64,000 bases of DNA, taken from NCBI RefSeq assembly GCF_020035535.1, contig NZ_CP083349.1, positions 1,426,001 through 1,490,000 of the forward strand, written 5' to 3'. The stretch comes from Ensifer adhaerens (GTDB lineage: Bacteria; Pseudomonadota; Alphaproteobacteria; Rhizobiales; Rhizobiaceae). The notes under the pieces were generated by a model, which worked only from the letters and a program-made list of their open reading frames with translations, was not told the origin of the DNA and made no database searches. A program made the position numbers and the translations under genes. Of this stretch, positions 51,046-61,872 are shown one piece after another. Within the stretch, counting starts at the first letter, position 1, and each line of letters begins with the position of its first letter.

Positions 51046-52338
51046 ATGTCCGAGTTTTTTGTCATTTTCGTCCTGCTTTTGATCAATGCATTTTTTGCTC
51101 TCTCGGAAATGGCAATCGTCTCGGCAAGCAAGCCCATGCTTCGCCAGATGGCAAAACAGGGAAATCACCGCGCCGAGGTTGCACTGAGGCTGGCGGAAGA
51201 TCCGGGCAAGTTTCTTTCCACGGTCCAGGTCGGCATTACGCTGGTCGGCACGCTCGCCGGCGCCTACGGTGGCGCGACCATCGCCGCCAAGATCGCGCCG
51301 ATCCTCGATGACATCGCCTGGATCCATCCCTACGGCAACACGGTTGCCGTTGCGCTCGTCGTCACCCTGATTACTTTCCTGTCGGTGGTCATCGGCGAAC
51401 TGATCCCGAAGCAGCTGGCGCTGAAGAATTCCGAAGCGCTGGCGATGTTCGTTTCCAGGCCGATGCTGTTCCTGTCGCGCATCACTGCTCCGGTCGTCTA
51501 CCTCTTCGAAACGGCCGCATCGGTCGCCATGCGCCTTCTCGGCATGCGCCCGGACGATCCCGATCACGTCACCGAAGAGGAAGTTCAGGCGATCATGGCC
51601 GAGGGTGTCGAGAGCGGTGCCATCGAAAAGTCGGAACATGAGATGCTCCGGCGAATCATCCGCCTCGGCGACCGCAACGTGAAGTCGATCATGACACACC
51701 GCACCGAGGTGAGCTTCATCGACGTCAACGACAGCCTGGAGGCCGTTGGCCGCAAGATCGACCAGTTCGGTCACTCTCGCTATCCGGTGGTCGATGGACC
51801 GAGCGGCGATGTACTCGGCGCCGTTCTGGCGAAGGAAGTCCTGAACGCACCGGCTTCCGGACCGTTCGACGTACGTAAATACATTCGCGAGATCCATACT
51901 CTGCCGGAAACCGCGTCCTGCTTGAAGGCGCTGGACGCCTTCAAGTCGTCGAGCATCAACATGGCGATGATCGTCGACGAATATGGAAGCACCGAAGGCA
52001 TCATCACCATTGCCGATATCCTCGAAGCTATCGTCGGCGTGCTGCCGTCGAACTACGACGACATCGAACACGCGCTGATCCGCGTGCGCGAAGATGGCAG
52101 CTATCTCGTCGACGGCCGTACGCCGATCGATGAAATTCACCTGACGATCGGTATCGAGGGGATCGATGCCGACGGCAACTTCGAGACGATCGCCGGCTTC
52201 CTGGTACAGCAACTGCGCAAGACCCCGGAGGAAGGCGACATCGCCATCGCCCACGGCTACCGTTTCGAGGTGGTCGATATGGACGCGCGCCGGATCGACA
52301 AGATCCTGGTCAGCCGCAGCGACGAAGCGGCCAGCTGA
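51046..52338 (+). CDS. CNNM/CorC-type transporter-associated membrane protein
   Basis: The 430-residue protein has an N-terminal DUF21 (CNNM) membrane domain with about four helices, a pair of CBS domains (RNVKSIMTHRTEVSFIDVND and LPETASCLKALDAFKSSSIN), and a C-terminal CorC/HlyC domain ending DMDARRIDKILVSR. Members are annotated as hemolysins but act in Mg2+ or Co2+ homeostasis. The start at 51046 fits the conserved N-terminus (MSEFFVIFVLLLINAFFALS). Confidence 0.9.
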   Translation: MSEFFVIFVLLLINAFFALSEMAIVSASKPMLRQMAKQGNHRAEVALRLAEDPGKFLSTVQVGITLVGTLAGAYGGATIAAKIAPILDDIAWIHPYGNTVAVALVVTLITFLSVVIGELIPKQLALKNSEALAMFVSRPMLFLSRITAPVVYLFETAASVAMRLLGMRPDDPDHVTEEEVQAIMAEGVESGAIEKSEHEMLRRIIRLGDRNVKSIMTHRTEVSFIDVNDSLEAVGRKIDQFGHSRYPVVDGPSGDVLGAVLAKEVLNAPASGPFDVRKYIREIHTLPETASCLKALDAFKSSSINMAMIVDEYGSTEGIITIADILEAIVGVLPSNYDDIEHALIRVREDGSYLVDGRTPIDEIHLTIGIEGIDADGNFETIAGFLVQQLRKTPEEGDIAIAHGYRFEVVDMDARRIDKILVSRSDEAAS

Positions 52339-52647
52339 TCGAATCCATGAACTTGTCGCGAGGGCCGGGGACGCGTTTGCTCCGGCTCAGGGCGCTGGCG
52401 TCGTCTGGTGCGCCCAGTCACAGAAATGCAAAAGGCCGGGCTGAACCCGACCTTTCTCCAGATCACCGCGGGTCCGCTAGTACATCCGTAGTCGGACGTC
52501 CTCAGCGGCGATCAAGTAGCTCCCTTGTACAGGGCTATCATGTCGGCGCCATGACATCAGCCCCAGTTGTGGCGTGGAAATGAGCCCGCCCAGGTCACGG
52601 CGCTTCACAAGCCAATTCGCAGATGCCTGCAGCCGGACGCGATCGCG
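52339..52647. other. Intergenic region between convergent genes
   Basis: This 309-base region holds an imperfect hairpin near 52431-52455 (arms AAAGG.CGGG and CCCG.CCTTT) that may serve as a bidirectional terminator for the convergent CNNM and moeA transcripts. No gene is supported. Confidence 0.45.
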
Positions 52648-53859
52648 TCAGCGAAGCCTGAGAATGTCGCAGGATGCACCGATCGGCGCTTCTGCAGAGT
52701 GTGGCCGGCGCACGATCAGGCAGTCGGACTGCGCAAAGACCTTCATCATCGACGAGTCCTGCCGCGAGAAGGGGTGGGCGACGAGGTTCCGGTCTTCGTC
52801 TTTGGAGAGACGTGCGCGAACGTAGTCCTGCCTGACGTCGTTGGCCGGCAGCGGGCTTGCTAGCCTGGCGGTTGCCATGCGTTCGCGGGACGGTAATCGT
52901 GCGAGCTTGCGTGTCAGCGGTTCCAGGAACAGCAGTGCGCAAACGAGGCTCGAGACCGGATTGCCGGGCAGGCCGAGCACTGTCGTTTCTCCGAGTTTGC
53001 CCACCATCAACGGCTTTCCCGGTCGCATGGCGATACGCCAGAAGTCGAGCGTCATGCCGCAGGAAAGCAGCGTTGCCTGGACCAGGTCATGGTCGCCGAC
53101 CGAGGCGCCTCCGAGCGTGACGAGCACGTCTACGTCGGCGGCCTGAGCCCGCGCGACCTGGGCGGCGATCGCCTGCTGGTCGTCGGCGACGATGCCGAGA
53201 TCGATGACCTCTGCGCCGTTGTCGCGGGCGATTGCCCCGACGCCGAAGCTGTTCGAGGCGATGATCTGGTCCGGCCCCGGTTTGCTCCCGGGAGGCAGCA
53301 GTTCGTCGCCGGTCGCAAGGATTGCGATCTTCGGCCGCTTAAAGACGGGAAGGTTCGCACGGTTCATGCCGGCAGCCAGCGTCAGTCGCCCGGCGTCGAG
53401 CACGTCACCAGCCGAGAGCGCCTTCTCGTCCCGTGCAAAGTCCTGTCCGGCCAAGCGGATATGGCGACCCTTGCCGGGCACGAACTTGGTGCGGATCCGG
53501 TCTTCCGGCAGGCGCTCGGTATCCTCCTGGATGATCACCGTATCGGCGCCGACGGGTAGGGGCGCTCCGGTAAAGATGCGGACGGCCTGTCCAGGGCCAA
53601 CCTCTCCCTTGAAGCCATGGCCGGCGGCCGATTGGCCAATTACGGCAAGTTCCGCGCCAATGGTCTCGATATCCTGATGGCGAATGGCGTAGCCGTCCAT
53701 CGCCGAATTGTCGAAGGCAGGATGGGTGACGAGCGCCGCAATATCTTCGGCAAGGACCCGGCCGACAGCATCGTGAAGACCAAGATGTTCGGTCAGTGGT
53801 CTCGAAGCCGCGCTGCCAAGTATTCGGTCGAGCGCATCTTCGACGGATAGCAGCGACAT
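52648..53859 (-). CDS. moeA: Molybdopterin molybdenumtransferase
   Basis: MoeA inserts molybdate into adenylylated molybdopterin. The 403-residue protein has NSAMDGYAI near the N-terminus, the RIFTGAPLPVGADTVIIQEDT segment, ILATGDELLPPG, the catalytic GGASVGDHD, and VLGLPGNPVSS, followed by the C-terminal domain. It starts at 53859, four bases after moaC. Confidence 0.95.
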   Translation of the reverse strand: MSLLSVEDALDRILGSAASRPLTEHLGLHDAVGRVLAEDIAALVTHPAFDNSAMDGYAIRHQDIETIGAELAVIGQSAAGHGFKGEVGPGQAVRIFTGAPLPVGADTVIIQEDTERLPEDRIRTKFVPGKGRHIRLAGQDFARDEKALSAGDVLDAGRLTLAAGMNRANLPVFKRPKIAILATGDELLPPGSKPGPDQIIASNSFGVGAIARDNGAEVIDLGIVADDQQAIAAQVARAQAADVDVLVTLGGASVGDHDLVQATLLSCGMTLDFWRIAMRPGKPLMVGKLGETTVLGLPGNPVSSLVCALLFLEPLTRKLARLPSRERMATARLASPLPANDVRQDYVRARLSKDEDRNLVAHPFSRQDSSMMKVFAQSDCLIVRRPHSAEAPIGASCDILRLR

Positions 53860-53863
53860 GGCC

Positions 53864-54352
53864 TCAGTTCCCTTCGCGGCGAAAGTCGCCGGACCGACCG
53901 CCGGACTTGCTGACCACCTGGATTCCGCCGATCTCCATCTCGCGATCCGCAGCCTTCGCCATGTCGTAGATGGTAAGGCACGCGACACTCACGGCCGTCA
54001 GCGCTTCCATCTCGACGCCGGTGCGGCCGGTGAGCTTGGCAAGCGCCTCGACCCGGAGGCCGGGAAGCGTTGGGTCGGGCGTGATGTCGACCGCAACCTT
54101 GGTCAGCATCAGCGGGTGGCAGAGCGGGATGAAATTGGCGGTCTGTTTGGCGGCCATGATGCCGGCGAGCCGCGCCGTACCGATGACATCGCCCTTCTTG
54201 GCGTCGCCTTCGAGAATGAGCGTCAGCGTCTCCGCCTTCATGCGCACATGGCCTTCGGCGACCGCCACACGCACGGTCTCGGCCTTGTCGCCGACATCCA
54301 CCATGTTCGCTTCGCCGCTGCCACCAAGATGCGTGAGCGTCGGCTTACCCAT
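53864..54352 (-). CDS. moaC: Cyclic pyranopterin monophosphate synthase
   Basis: MoaC acts with MoaA in the first step of molybdenum-cofactor synthesis from GTP. The 162-residue product has MVDVGDK at the start of the fold, the substrate loop LCHPL, the [20 protein letters not shown] helix and a KSGGRSG tail. Its ATG at 54352 overlaps the trpC stop by one base (TAATG). Confidence 0.95.
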   Translation of the reverse strand: MGKPTLTHLGGSGEANMVDVGDKAETVRVAVAEGHVRMKAETLTLILEGDAKKGDVIGTARLAGIMAAKQTANFIPLCHPLMLTKVAVDITPDPTLPGLRVEALAKLTGRTGVEMEALTAVSVACLTIYDMAKAADREMEIGGIQVVSKSGGRSGDFRREGN

Positions 54353-55167
54353 TACTCGGCCGCCAGCGTGGTTGCTGCGCCGGTCAGCAGGGTGCGTGTT
54401 GCCGCTTCCACATCGCTTTTTCGCATCAGGCTTTCGCCGACGAGGAAGGTGGTGATGCTGCTCTTTTCCAGGCGCTGGCAATCCTCATGGGTGAAGATGC
54501 CGCTTTCGCCGACCAGCAGCCGATCGGATGGAACCATGCCTGCAAGCTGTTCCGAGACGGCGAGATCGACCTCAAAGGTGCGCAAATTGCGGTTGTTGAT
54601 GCCGACAAGGGGGGAGGCGAGCTTGAGTGCCCGTTCCATTTCCTCGGCGTCGTGCACCTCGATCAGCACGTCCATGCCAAGCTCGAAGGCCGCCTCTTCA
54701 AGGCGACGGGCGTCGTCGTCGCTGAGCGACGCCATGATCAGCAGAATGCAGTCCGCACCCCAGGCACGCGCTTCGAACACCTGGTAGCTGTCGAACATGA
54801 AGTCCTTGCGCAGGGCCGGCAGGCCGCAGGCCGCACGCGCGGCCTCCAGGAAGGCCGGCGCACCTTGAAAGCTCGGCGCATCCGTCAGCACGGAGAGACA
54901 GGCGGCCCCACCCGCTTCGTAGGCCTTGGCGAGCACCGGCGGATCGAAGTCCGGGCGAATGAGGCCTTTGGACGGGCTTGCCTTCTTGATTTCGGCGATC
55001 AGTCCGAACGTGCCGGCCGCCTTGCGCGCGGTGAGCGCTGAGTAAAAGCCGCGCGGCGCAGATTGGTCGGCGATGCGCGCCTTGAGCTCGGAAAGCTGTG
55101 TCTGTGCTTTCGCGGCTGCGATCTCGTCGCGCTTATAGGCTTCGATCTTGCGCAGGATATCCGTCAT
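54352..55167 (-). CDS. trpC: Indole-3-glycerol phosphate synthase
   Basis: TrpC closes the indole ring in tryptophan synthesis. The 271-residue TIM barrel has the conserved segments [52 protein letters not shown] and [13 protein letters not shown]. It follows trpD by 16 bases. Confidence 0.97.
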   Translation of the reverse strand: MTDILRKIEAYKRDEIAAAKAQTQLSELKARIADQSAPRGFYSALTARKAAGTFGLIAEIKKASPSKGLIRPDFDPPVLAKAYEAGGAACLSVLTDAPSFQGAPAFLEAARAACGLPALRKDFMFDSYQVFEARAWGADCILLIMASLSDDDARRLEEAAFELGMDVLIEVHDAEEMERALKLASPLVGINNRNLRTFEVDLAVSEQLAGMVPSDRLLVGESGIFTHEDCQRLEKSSITTFLVGESLMRKSDVEAATRTLLTGAATTLAAE

Positions 55168-55183
55168 CGTTGCCGATCCTTCC

Positions 55184-56197
55184 TCAGGCCGCGTTCGAAA
55201 CGCTGATCAGGCGCTGCAACGCCATCTTGGCGCCGCCGCTCGAAAGCGACTGGCGGGCGAGGGCCATGCCCTCGCCGAGGTCCTTTGCCCGTCCAGCTAT
55301 CATCAGTGATGCCGCCGCATTGGCAAGGGAAATGTCTTTGTAGGGGTTCTCGGCACCATCGAGCACGGCCTGGAGCGCAACGGCATTGTGTGCGCCGTCG
55401 CCACCCTTCAGTGCATCGAGCGTCACTGTCTGAAGGCCAAAATCGGCGGGCGTCAGCGTGAAGGTCGAAATCTTGCCGTCCGCGAGAGCAGCCACCTGCG
55501 TCGTGCCGGTCGTGGTGATCTCGTCGAGGCCTTCGCCGTGAACGACCCAGACATTTTCAGACCCGAGATCGCGCAGAACCTCGGCGAGCGGCTGCACCCA
55601 TTGCGGCGCATAGACGCCGACGAGCTGGCGCTTGACCCCTGCCGGGTTGGAAAGCGGGCCGAGCAGGTTGAAGATCGTACGCGTGCCGAGTTCCACCCGG
55701 GTAGGGCCGACATGGCGCATTGCCGAATGATGCTGCTGCGCGAACATGAAGCCGACGCCTGCCTCACGGATGCACTGCGAGATGGCTTCCGGCCCGATGT
55801 CGAGCTTGACGCCGAGGCACGAAAGCGCGTCGGCGGTGCCCGACTTCGAGCTCAGTGCGCGGTTGCCGTGCTTGGCGACCGGGACGCCCGCGCCAGCTAC
55901 GATGAGCGATGCAAGCGTCGAGATGTTGTAGGTGCCGGCGCCGTCGCCGCCGGTTCCGACGATATCGACCGCATCGGCCGGTGCATCGACGGGCAGCATG
56001 CGAGCACGCATGGCGCCGACCGCACCGACGATCTCATCGACCGTTTCGCCGCGCACCCGCAGCGCCATCAGGAAGCCACCGATCTGCGATGGCGTCGCGG
56101 CCCCCGACATGATGATTTCGAAGGCGGCACGTGCGTCTTCGCGGTTCAGCGCCTCGCGGGCGGCGACCTTGGCAACGAATGGCTTGAGATCGCTCAT
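55184..56197 (-). CDS. trpD: Anthranilate phosphoribosyltransferase
   Basis: TrpD attaches phosphoribose from PRPP to anthranilate. The 337-residue protein shows [17 protein letters not shown] with the PRPP-binding loop, [17 protein letters not shown], and [22 protein letters not shown]. It is followed by trpC in the same run. Confidence 0.97.
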   Translation of the reverse strand: MSDLKPFVAKVAAREALNREDARAAFEIIMSGAATPSQIGGFLMALRVRGETVDEIVGAVGAMRARMLPVDAPADAVDIVGTGGDGAGTYNISTLASLIVAGAGVPVAKHGNRALSSKSGTADALSCLGVKLDIGPEAISQCIREAGVGFMFAQQHHSAMRHVGPTRVELGTRTIFNLLGPLSNPAGVKRQLVGVYAPQWVQPLAEVLRDLGSENVWVVHGEGLDEITTTGTTQVAALADGKISTFTLTPADFGLQTVTLDALKGGDGAHNAVALQAVLDGAENPYKDISLANAAASLMIAGRAKDLGEGMALARQSLSSGGAKMALQRLISVSNAA

Positions 56198-56215
56198 CGG
56201 TTGTTTCCTCTGGGC

Positions 56216-58108
56216 CTATCGTTGCGCGACGGCGGTTTCGCCAAGCGTCTGGTTGATCGACACGCCGTAGGCGGCCTGCAACGTGGCGACCATCTGATCC
56301 AGGATGTCTTCGCCGCTGACGCGGGCCATGGCCTCGATCTGACGGCTATCGTCCTGCAGCGCGTCCGTCGGGCCGCCGTCTTCGACTGCGGTTACCTGCA
56401 GGAGCACCTGTCCCTCGCCACCGATGCCGGCAGCGTTGGTGACGAAACCGTTCGGGCCAGAGAAGGCAGCAGCGACGGCAGCCGGGCTGAGGGCCGCGTC
56501 CGAGGTGGAGCGCGTCAGGCCGGACTTCGTTTCAACGGCGAGGCCGAGTTCATTGGCGATGTCGGCGAGCTTTGCGCCCTGCTCGACACGCTGCTTGAGC
56601 TCGCCGGCCCTCTTGGCAAGGGCGGCGCGCTGCTGTTCGGCCATCCAGTCGGCGCCGATTTCGTCGCGAGCTTCGTCCAGTGTGCGGTCGCGCGCAGGGA
56701 TGACTTCGTCGAGGTCAAACCAGACATAACCGTCGCGGCCGACATTGACCGGGAGTGTTTCTGCGCCGACATCGGCCTTGAAGGCTTCCTGTAGAAGGGC
56801 TGTCTGCTCCGGCAGGCCGGCAACGTCGTCGCCGTTCTTGTCCTTGCCAGTAGCGTCGGTCGCGTCGATGGTCACGAGTTTCAGCTTGAGCTGGTCGGCG
56901 ACTTCCTTGATCGGAGCACCCGACGCGCGTTCATCCTCGATCTTGTCGTGGAGGCGCATGACTTCTTCGCTTGCCACGGAAAGGGCAAGGTCCTTGCGCA
57001 GTTCTTCCTTCACCTCGTCGAAGCTGCGGACCGCTTCCGGGCGGATATTCGTCACACGGACGATGACCGGGCCGAAGGCGCCGTCGACGACCGGAGATAC
57101 GCCGCCGTCGGCGGCAATTGCGAAGGCCGCTTCGCCGATCTTGGCGTCAGGCACGCGATCTTTGGTGAACTCGCCGAGAAGGACGTCCGCCGACGTCTTG
57201 CCTTCGGCCTTCACCAGGTCGTCGAAGCTCGTGCCGGAAGAAAGCTTGGCCGATGCCGCGTCAGCCGCTGCACGCGACGGGAAGGTGAGCTGCTCGATGG
57301 TCCTCGTCGCAGGGGTGCGCAAGCTTTCCTTGCGCCGGTCATATTCGGCGCGGATCTGATCATCGGTAACGGCGGCAGTGTCTGCGACGTCGACCGGCTC
57401 GAGCTTCACGAAGCTGATCTTGCGATATTCCGGGGCGCGATAGTTCGCCTTGCGAGTATCGTACCAGGGCGTCAGTACATCGTCTCCCGGTGCCTTCACG
57501 GCGTCGATATTGGCGTTCGAGAGCAGCAGATAGTCGACGGTGCGCTTTTCGTGGCGGTAGGCGCCGATCGCGTCGGTCAGGACCTTGGGTGCGGCATAGC
57601 CGTCCGACAGCGCGTCGACGATCTGGGAACGGATAGCCGTCTGGCTCTGGCTGTTGATATAGTCCTGTTCGCGCAGGCCGGCATTGCGCAGAACGCTCGA
57701 GAACGTCAGGCGGTCGAACTGGCCGTTGACGCTGTGAAACGCCGGATCGTCGGCGATCAGCTTGGCCAGCCGATCCTGCGAAAGGCCGAGGTTCATGTCG
57801 TTGGCAAGCTGGTCGAGAGCAGCGCCGGCGACGACCTGCGAATAGACGCGCTGTTCGATGCCGAAGGCGCGGGCCTGCTGCGGCGTCAACCGGGTGCCGA
57901 GTTGGCGGGAGGCTTGAGCCAGCATGGTTTCATAGGCGAGCCGGAACTCCGGCGCCTTGACCTTGACGTCGCCGACGACCACCACCGCATCCGACTGGTT
58001 CGTCATCGTCAGCGATGAGCCGCCCCACACCATGAACGACAGAACGAGAACGATTAGCAGGCCTTTGACGACCCAGGTCTGGGCAGCGCTTCTCAGGAAT
58101 TCGAGCAT
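56216..58108 (-). CDS. ppiD: PpiD/SurA-like periplasmic peptidyl-prolyl isomerase
   Basis: The 630-residue protein has one N-terminal membrane anchor (VVKGLLIVLVLSFMVWGG), an SurA-N-like chaperone region (about 35-190) and a parvulin-type domain near 265-360 (TIEQLTFPSRAAADAASAKL ... GVSPVVDGAFGPVIVRVTNI). It is larger than a single-parvulin protein, as for PpiD. PpiD helps fold newly exported proteins at the inner membrane. It is the first gene of the minus-strand run with trpD, trpC, moaC and moeA. Confidence 0.9.
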   Translation of the reverse strand: MLEFLRSAAQTWVVKGLLIVLVLSFMVWGGSSLTMTNQSDAVVVVGDVKVKAPEFRLAYETMLAQASRQLGTRLTPQQARAFGIEQRVYSQVVAGAALDQLANDMNLGLSQDRLAKLIADDPAFHSVNGQFDRLTFSSVLRNAGLREQDYINSQSQTAIRSQIVDALSDGYAAPKVLTDAIGAYRHEKRTVDYLLLSNANIDAVKAPGDDVLTPWYDTRKANYRAPEYRKISFVKLEPVDVADTAAVTDDQIRAEYDRRKESLRTPATRTIEQLTFPSRAAADAASAKLSSGTSFDDLVKAEGKTSADVLLGEFTKDRVPDAKIGEAAFAIAADGGVSPVVDGAFGPVIVRVTNIRPEAVRSFDEVKEELRKDLALSVASEEVMRLHDKIEDERASGAPIKEVADQLKLKLVTIDATDATGKDKNGDDVAGLPEQTALLQEAFKADVGAETLPVNVGRDGYVWFDLDEVIPARDRTLDEARDEIGADWMAEQQRAALAKRAGELKQRVEQGAKLADIANELGLAVETKSGLTRSTSDAALSPAAVAAAFSGPNGFVTNAAGIGGEGQVLLQVTAVEDGGPTDALQDDSRQIEAMARVSGEDILDQMVATLQAAYGVSINQTLGETAVAQR

Positions 58109-58457
58109 GGGGGCAGAAACCTCTTTGCAATGCGGTGGCCAACGGCCAAACGAAATCGTTCCTTAAAACAAACGAAACAGGAAATGAAGGGTTGTTTGCC
58201 GCAAATTGCGCGCACGCGTGCGATGGTTCGTCCACCCCGATTGCCCGGTTTTCAATGCCTGCCACCAGTCCGTCGTGGCAAAAGTGAGAGGTCGCCAAGG
58301 CCCGCTCGACGCATTGGGCGCACTCGGTACAATCCGTGTCGGATTCATTAGCCGGCAATCGAAATTTATCTGTCAGATTGAGTCGAATACGCGTTGGATC
58401 TGTGGTTCTGTTGCAGGAGTTAGGGGCGATTCTGAAGACCCCGCGGGAAGGCATGCC
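58109..58457. other. Divergent promoter region of ppiD and Na/Pi cotransporter
   Basis: This 349-base region separates two divergent genes. No gene is supported, and no clear operator is visible. Confidence 0.4.
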
Positions 58458-60104
58458 ATGCAGTCGACAATCGTGATGGTCAATCTTTTCGGCGCAGTAG
58501 CGCTGCTTCTTTTCGGGCTGTCGCTCGTCAAGGATGGCGTAACGCGTGCTTTCGGCGCACGTTTGCGCGCCGCCCTCGCCCAAGGAACCAATGGGGGCGT
58601 CCGCTCTTTTGCGACCGGGCTTGTCGCGACGCTGGCCTTGCAAAGTTCGACGGCTACGGCACTGATGACCGCGTCGTTCGTGGAAAAAGGGCTGGTGCGC
58701 TCGCGCATGGCCCAGATCGTGCTCCTCGGCGCCAATGTCGGCACCGCCCTGACGGCCTGGATCGTCGCAACCGGTATCGAGTGGCTGTCACCGCTGGTAA
58801 TCCTCGTCGGCGTGGTTCTGCATCGCGCCAGTCGTTCGAATGCCCGCCAGGGTCTCGGGGCGGCGTTCGTCGGCATTGGCCTCATGCTGCTGTCGCTGCA
58901 TCTGCTGGGCTCTGCGACCGAGCCGATGCGTGATTCTCCAGCACTTGCCGCCTTCCTTGGCATGCTCGACAGTGCGTGGCCTGTCGCGCTCATCATATCC
59001 GCCGGGCTTGCCTTCGCCTCTTCCTCCAGTCTGGCGGTCGTCATGCTGGTGCTCTCGCTCTCGTCTGCAGGCATCCTGACCGTTGGGCTGACCGTGGCGC
59101 TCGTGCTGGGTGCGAACCTCGGAGGGGCGATCCCGCCGGTCATGGCAACCTTGGCCTCCGCTCCATCGGCGCGCCGCGTCACCCTCGGCAATCTCGTCAT
59201 TCGCGCGATCGGCTGCTTGATCGCACTGCCGTTGACGAGCATGAGTGTGGAGTTCCTGCAAAGCCTGCCGCTGCCGCAGCAAAACCTGCCCGTCGATATC
59301 CACCTTGCCTTCAATCTCGCCGTGGCGATCCTCGCATGGCCCTTTGCCGGTCCGTTGTCGCAACTGATGGTCCGGTTCATTCCCGATACGGAGACCGAAG
59401 AGAGCGGACCGCGCTACCTCGATGAAAATGCGCTGCATACGCCGGTCATGGCGCTGTCGGGGGCGACCCGCGAGGTTCTGCGCGTCGGGGATCTGGTCGA
59501 AACGATGCTGATGCGCGCCGCGAGCGCCTTCGAAAACAATGATCTCTCGGATATTCGCGACATCGGCAAGTTCGAAAAGCAGGTCGACCAGCTGCAGCAG
59601 GAAGTGAAGATCTTCTTGTCGCGGTTGGGGCGCGATGGCTTGAGCCAGGAGGACGGCCGGCGCTCGATCGTCATCATCGACTATGCCATCAACCTCGAGC
59701 ATATGGGCGATATCATCGAGAAGGGGCTCTGCGAGGAGATTGCCAAAAAGGTCAACAACGGACTGAAATTCTCGGAGGAGGGCTATCAGGAGCTGAAAAG
59801 CCTCTTCAATCTGACGATCGACAATCTTCGCGTTGCCCAGTCCATCTTCGTCAGCCGCAATGCCGATCTTGCCAGGCAGCTTATCGAAGTGAAGGTGAGC
59901 GTTCGCCACATGGAGAAGCGTTCGGCCGAGCGGCACATCGAGCGGCTGCGCGACGGGCTGGTTCAGAGCCTGCAGACCAGTTCGCTTCACCTCGACATGC
60001 TGCGCGACCTCAAGCGCGTCAACGCCCACGTCGCGTCCGTCGCCTATCCGATCCTGGAGGAGAGCGGGCTTTTGACCGAGAGCCGGCTGCGGCCCGAGGC
60101 CTAG
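58458..60104 (+). CDS. Na+/phosphate cotransporter-family protein with PhoU-like domain
   Basis: The 548-residue protein has an N-terminal NptA/NadC-type transport domain with two QSS-containing repeats (LVATLALQSSTATALM near 50-66, and a matching GLAFASSSSLAVVMLVLS near 180), then a helical PhoU-like C-terminal domain (about 340-540). Proteins of this layout probably move or sense phosphate. The start at 58458 was chosen because the membrane segment begins there. Confidence 0.88.
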   Translation: MQSTIVMVNLFGAVALLLFGLSLVKDGVTRAFGARLRAALAQGTNGGVRSFATGLVATLALQSSTATALMTASFVEKGLVRSRMAQIVLLGANVGTALTAWIVATGIEWLSPLVILVGVVLHRASRSNARQGLGAAFVGIGLMLLSLHLLGSATEPMRDSPALAAFLGMLDSAWPVALIISAGLAFASSSSLAVVMLVLSLSSAGILTVGLTVALVLGANLGGAIPPVMATLASAPSARRVTLGNLVIRAIGCLIALPLTSMSVEFLQSLPLPQQNLPVDIHLAFNLAVAILAWPFAGPLSQLMVRFIPDTETEESGPRYLDENALHTPVMALSGATREVLRVGDLVETMLMRAASAFENNDLSDIRDIGKFEKQVDQLQQEVKIFLSRLGRDGLSQEDGRRSIVIIDYAINLEHMGDIIEKGLCEEIAKKVNNGLKFSEEGYQELKSLFNLTIDNLRVAQSIFVSRNADLARQLIEVKVSVRHMEKRSAERHIERLRDGLVQSLQTSSLHLDMLRDLKRVNAHVASVAYPILEESGLLTESRLRPEA

Positions 60105-60114
60105 TCGCCAACTC

Positions 60115-61872
60115 TCAAGAGCCGCTGGCCGCAGCCTTCAGGTCGTTGCGGATGAAGGCGTCATAGCACTTGGTCAGCGGCACCCGGCTATGGCCGGGCT
60201 CGAGGCTCGGCAGATAGAGCGACAGCAGCATGCGGTTGACGTTGGTGACCGGACAGGTCGGCACGAGCGCGACGTCGACCGCGCGGACGGCGGCGCGGAC
60301 ATTTTCATTCGGCGGCGGCACGGCGCGGAAGGGATCGGCGCCGATGGCGACATGGTGCGGGGCGCGGCGATCCATCAGCCAGGGAAAGGGATTGGTGAAG
60401 TCGATGTTGAGGATCGTCTTGAAGTGCACGCTATTTGCGGCTTCGTAAGCACGCATTGCATCGATGGCGTCGTCCACATTCTTCAGCCAGCCCGCCTGGA
60501 AATCGAAATCGCTGTAAAGCAGGAAGGACGGCAGCTCGCCGGCATCCGCGAAAGCATCGAATGTGGGGCGATGGGCCGCGTAGAGTTCGCGCAGGCGCTC
60601 CGCGCGCAGTGCCAGGATGGGGCGGAGATTGACGGCGCCCATCGTTTTGAGGTTCCGGCTCTCGAGCGGCACATTGTTGATCGCGCCGATCCAGGCGCGA
60701 GCGCTCTTTTGTAGGACGGCGGTGACCGGAGGCAGCGCGGCCGCTATTGCAAGAATGGCCGCTGTGATCGCACGCCGCTTGGGCGCGCCACCGGTGACCT
60801 CGTCGGCTACGATCTTGAGGAGCAGAGGCAGCAGAAAGATAAAGGCCTGGCTGCCGGTGTTCTGGCTTTCGAAAAGTACGCCGGCGAGGACGAAGGCGGC
60901 CAGCCAGAAGGACGGTTGGTCGAAGACTTGAGCGAGCGCCGAAGCAGAGGGCCGCCCGCCAAGCTGCCGCAAGGACCGCGCGAAGGGTGGAAGGTGCGTC
61001 ACGAAAAGCACCAGCGTAAGCAGTCCGGCTGGGATCAGCAGGCCGGCGTTGAGCGATGCGGCCTGTAGCAGGCGTGGCAAAAGGCTGCCATCGTTGACCG
61101 CCAGAAGCGCAAGGATATCGTCGATGTAAGCCGAAACGGCGCCCACCGAAAATTCGACCACGCCGAGCACGGCGAAGAACAGCAAGGCAGCAGTGACCGC
61201 TGATTTGAGAGCGATGCGGCCTGCGGCAAAGGCCATCAGGCAAAGGACAGTGCCGGCAACAACGCCGGTGATCTTCACGAAGAAGAGAGCGGCCATCGCC
61301 GCTGCAACCACAAGCACAAGGATACGGCGGTCGCGGACATGAACCAGTGCTGCCGCCAGCACGTAGAGCAGCTGGCAGACCTGGCGGTTGTAGATACCGA
61401 AACCATCAGAGCCGGGGTAGGGATAGAAATCGCCGGTGTTGAACGGCAGCACCGAGAAGGCCAGAAACGGCAGCAGGATCGCATAGGCAAGCAACGCCGA
61501 CCGCTTTTGGATGTCGAAGACGACGAGAGCGATCGTCGGCCCGGTGACGAGCAGCAGGCACCAGCTCGCCAACAACAGGGGCTGGCCGTTGGGGAAGATG
61601 CCCTGCAGACCCGTGAACAAGTAGTAGCCGAGCGCGCCGCCGGGCGTGAAAAAATCGACCGACGGCACCTGGCCGTCTCGAATTCGGTTGGCGGCATCGA
61701 GATAAAGATAGTGATCCCAGAACATCGGGCCGATCGGCTGCGGGATCGTGATGGAGAGCAGCAGCGCGAGCACGCCAAGAGAGAAGGCAAGCAGGAACAA
61801 CGGTGAGCGGACGAAGCTGAGGGTCACGCTCGCCGGTCGTGCCTGTACATCCAATTCGGTGCGGCTATGCAT
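60115..61872 (-). CDS. Polytopic membrane protein of unknown function
   Basis: This 585-residue protein has about ten hydrophobic segments and resembles polyprenyl-phosphate-dependent glycosyltransferases (GT-C fold) in layout. The first periplasmic loop carries acidic residues (WDHYLYLDAANRIRDG), the place where such enzymes keep a catalytic Asp, and the C-terminal 200 residues are soluble. The family is not recognised with certainty. The start at 61872 follows a GGGGGGAA site. It ends ten bases from the convergent transporter gene. Confidence 0.6.
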   Translation of the reverse strand: MHSRTELDVQARPASVTLSFVRSPLFLLAFSLGVLALLLSITIPQPIGPMFWDHYLYLDAANRIRDGQVPSVDFFTPGGALGYYLFTGLQGIFPNGQPLLLASWCLLLVTGPTIALVVFDIQKRSALLAYAILLPFLAFSVLPFNTGDFYPYPGSDGFGIYNRQVCQLLYVLAAALVHVRDRRILVLVVAAAMAALFFVKITGVVAGTVLCLMAFAAGRIALKSAVTAALLFFAVLGVVEFSVGAVSAYIDDILALLAVNDGSLLPRLLQAASLNAGLLIPAGLLTLVLFVTHLPPFARSLRQLGGRPSASALAQVFDQPSFWLAAFVLAGVLFESQNTGSQAFIFLLPLLLKIVADEVTGGAPKRRAITAAILAIAAALPPVTAVLQKSARAWIGAINNVPLESRNLKTMGAVNLRPILALRAERLRELYAAHRPTFDAFADAGELPSFLLYSDFDFQAGWLKNVDDAIDAMRAYEAANSVHFKTILNIDFTNPFPWLMDRRAPHHVAIGADPFRAVPPPNENVRAAVRAVDVALVPTCPVTNVNRMLLSLYLPSLEPGHSRVPLTKCYDAFIRNDLKAAASGS

